From NCBI GenBank assembly GCA_021788685.1, contig JAJYKH010000183.1, forward strand, positions 1-5,904: a DNA stretch of 5,904 nt, given 5' to 3'. Made by a program: the position numbers and the translations under genes. Below are positions 5,590-5,904 of this stretch, one piece after another. The stretch comes from Deltaproteobacteria bacterium (GTDB lineage: Bacteria; Desulfobacterota; Desulfobulbia; Desulfobulbales; UBA5123). Each line of letters begins with the position of its first letter. The stretch's first letter is position 1. The notes under the pieces were generated by a model. The model was given only the letters and a program-made list of their open reading frames with translations. It made no database searches and was not told the origin of the DNA.

Positions 5590-5904
5590 ATGAGCAAGAC
5601 AGAGAGCATCCAGGCCAGCCAATACTTGACCTTCACCATGCGGGACGAGGATTTCGCCATCGAGATCGCCAAGGTGCGGGAGGTGCTGGACGTTTCCACC
5701 CTGACCCGGATTCCCCGGATGCCCGACTACCTGAGCGGCGTCATCAACCTGCGCGGCAACGTGGTACCGGTGATGGATCTTGGGCTCAAGCTGGGAATGA
5801 CCCCAATCGAGAAAACCAAGAACACCTGCATCATGATCGTCGAGGTGGCGGTCGAGGGGGTGGAGGTGGACATGGGGGTGCTCACCGACTCGGTGCAGAT
5901 GGTG
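5590..5904 (+). CDS. cheW: Chemotaxis coupling protein CheW (5' part, cut by window end)
   Basis: Cytoplasmic adaptor that links receptor tips to CheA P5 in the signalling array. The window holds the first 105 codons with no stop; typical CheW proteins are about 150-180 residues, so roughly a third is missing. The protein starts MSKTESIQASQYLTF and continues with a single CheW domain: the F22-A23-I24-E25-I26 strand, K28-V29-R30-E31-V32, the R40-I41-P42 turn with P45, and the hallmark G50-V51-I52-N53-L54-R55-G56 followed by P60-V61-x-D63-L64. No extra domain is seen before the CheW fold. AAGGGAG from 5575 provides a ribosome binding site for ATG 5590. It lies 136 bases after cheA on the same strand, consistent with one operon, with the stem-loops between them perhaps adjusting relative output. 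Confidence 0.96.
   Translation, partial: MSKTESIQASQYLTFTMRDEDFAIEIAKVREVLDVSTLTRIPRMPDYLSGVINLRGNVVPVMDLGLKLGMTPIEKTKNTCIMIVEVAVEGVEVDMGVLTDSVQMV

Overview
The window is a GC-rich stretch with all genes on the + strand. It carries the core of a chemotaxis (Che) operon: two transmembrane chemoreceptors, the histidine kinase CheA, and the first 105 codons of a CheW coupling protein cut by the window's end. The CheA architecture (HPt, a P2-like domain, two short GspE-N-like repeats, then P3-P4-P5), receptors ending in the same FERY tail, and overall codon use suggest a Desulfuromonadales/Geobacterales-type deltaproteobacterium (Desulfobacterota). That placement is inferred from family resemblance and is only moderately secure.

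Layout: 12-1514 is a CHASE3-type chemoreceptor without a recognisable HAMP domain, whose true start may lie left of the window. 1515-1638 is an AT-richer gap with several small potential RNA structures, one of which covers a ribosome binding site. 1639-3279 is a second chemoreceptor with a different, helical sensor and a normal HAMP. 3312-5453 is cheA, 32 bases after the second receptor. 5454-5589 is a gap with two strong stem-loops. 5590-5904 is cheW, incomplete at the 3' end.

How the parts fit: each receptor senses through an extracytoplasmic helical domain and signals through a long cytoplasmic hairpin. By ungapped comparison with the remembered E. coli Tsr sequence, each hairpin is one heptad shorter per arm than the 36-heptad class, so both appear to be 34H receptors with equal arms that could share one array. 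CheW and the CheA P5 domain would bind the hairpin tips. CheA would phosphorylate itself at His46 and pass phosphate to a CheY and/or CheB not present here. Both receptors end in a DFERY or EFERY pentapeptide on a basic flexible linker, matching the tether pattern used by CheR/CheB, so adaptation by methylation is expected and cheR/cheB/cheD probably lie nearby.

The least ordinary items are the missing HAMP in the first receptor, the MshEN/GspE-N-like repeat pair in CheA (possible but unproven link to cyclic di-GMP), the structured intergenic leaders, and a 10-bp tandem repeat in the second receptor whose slippage would remove its tether. I see no mobile element, tRNA, rRNA or CRISPR array, and no wholly new system: this is a recognisable chemotaxis operon with some unusual details.
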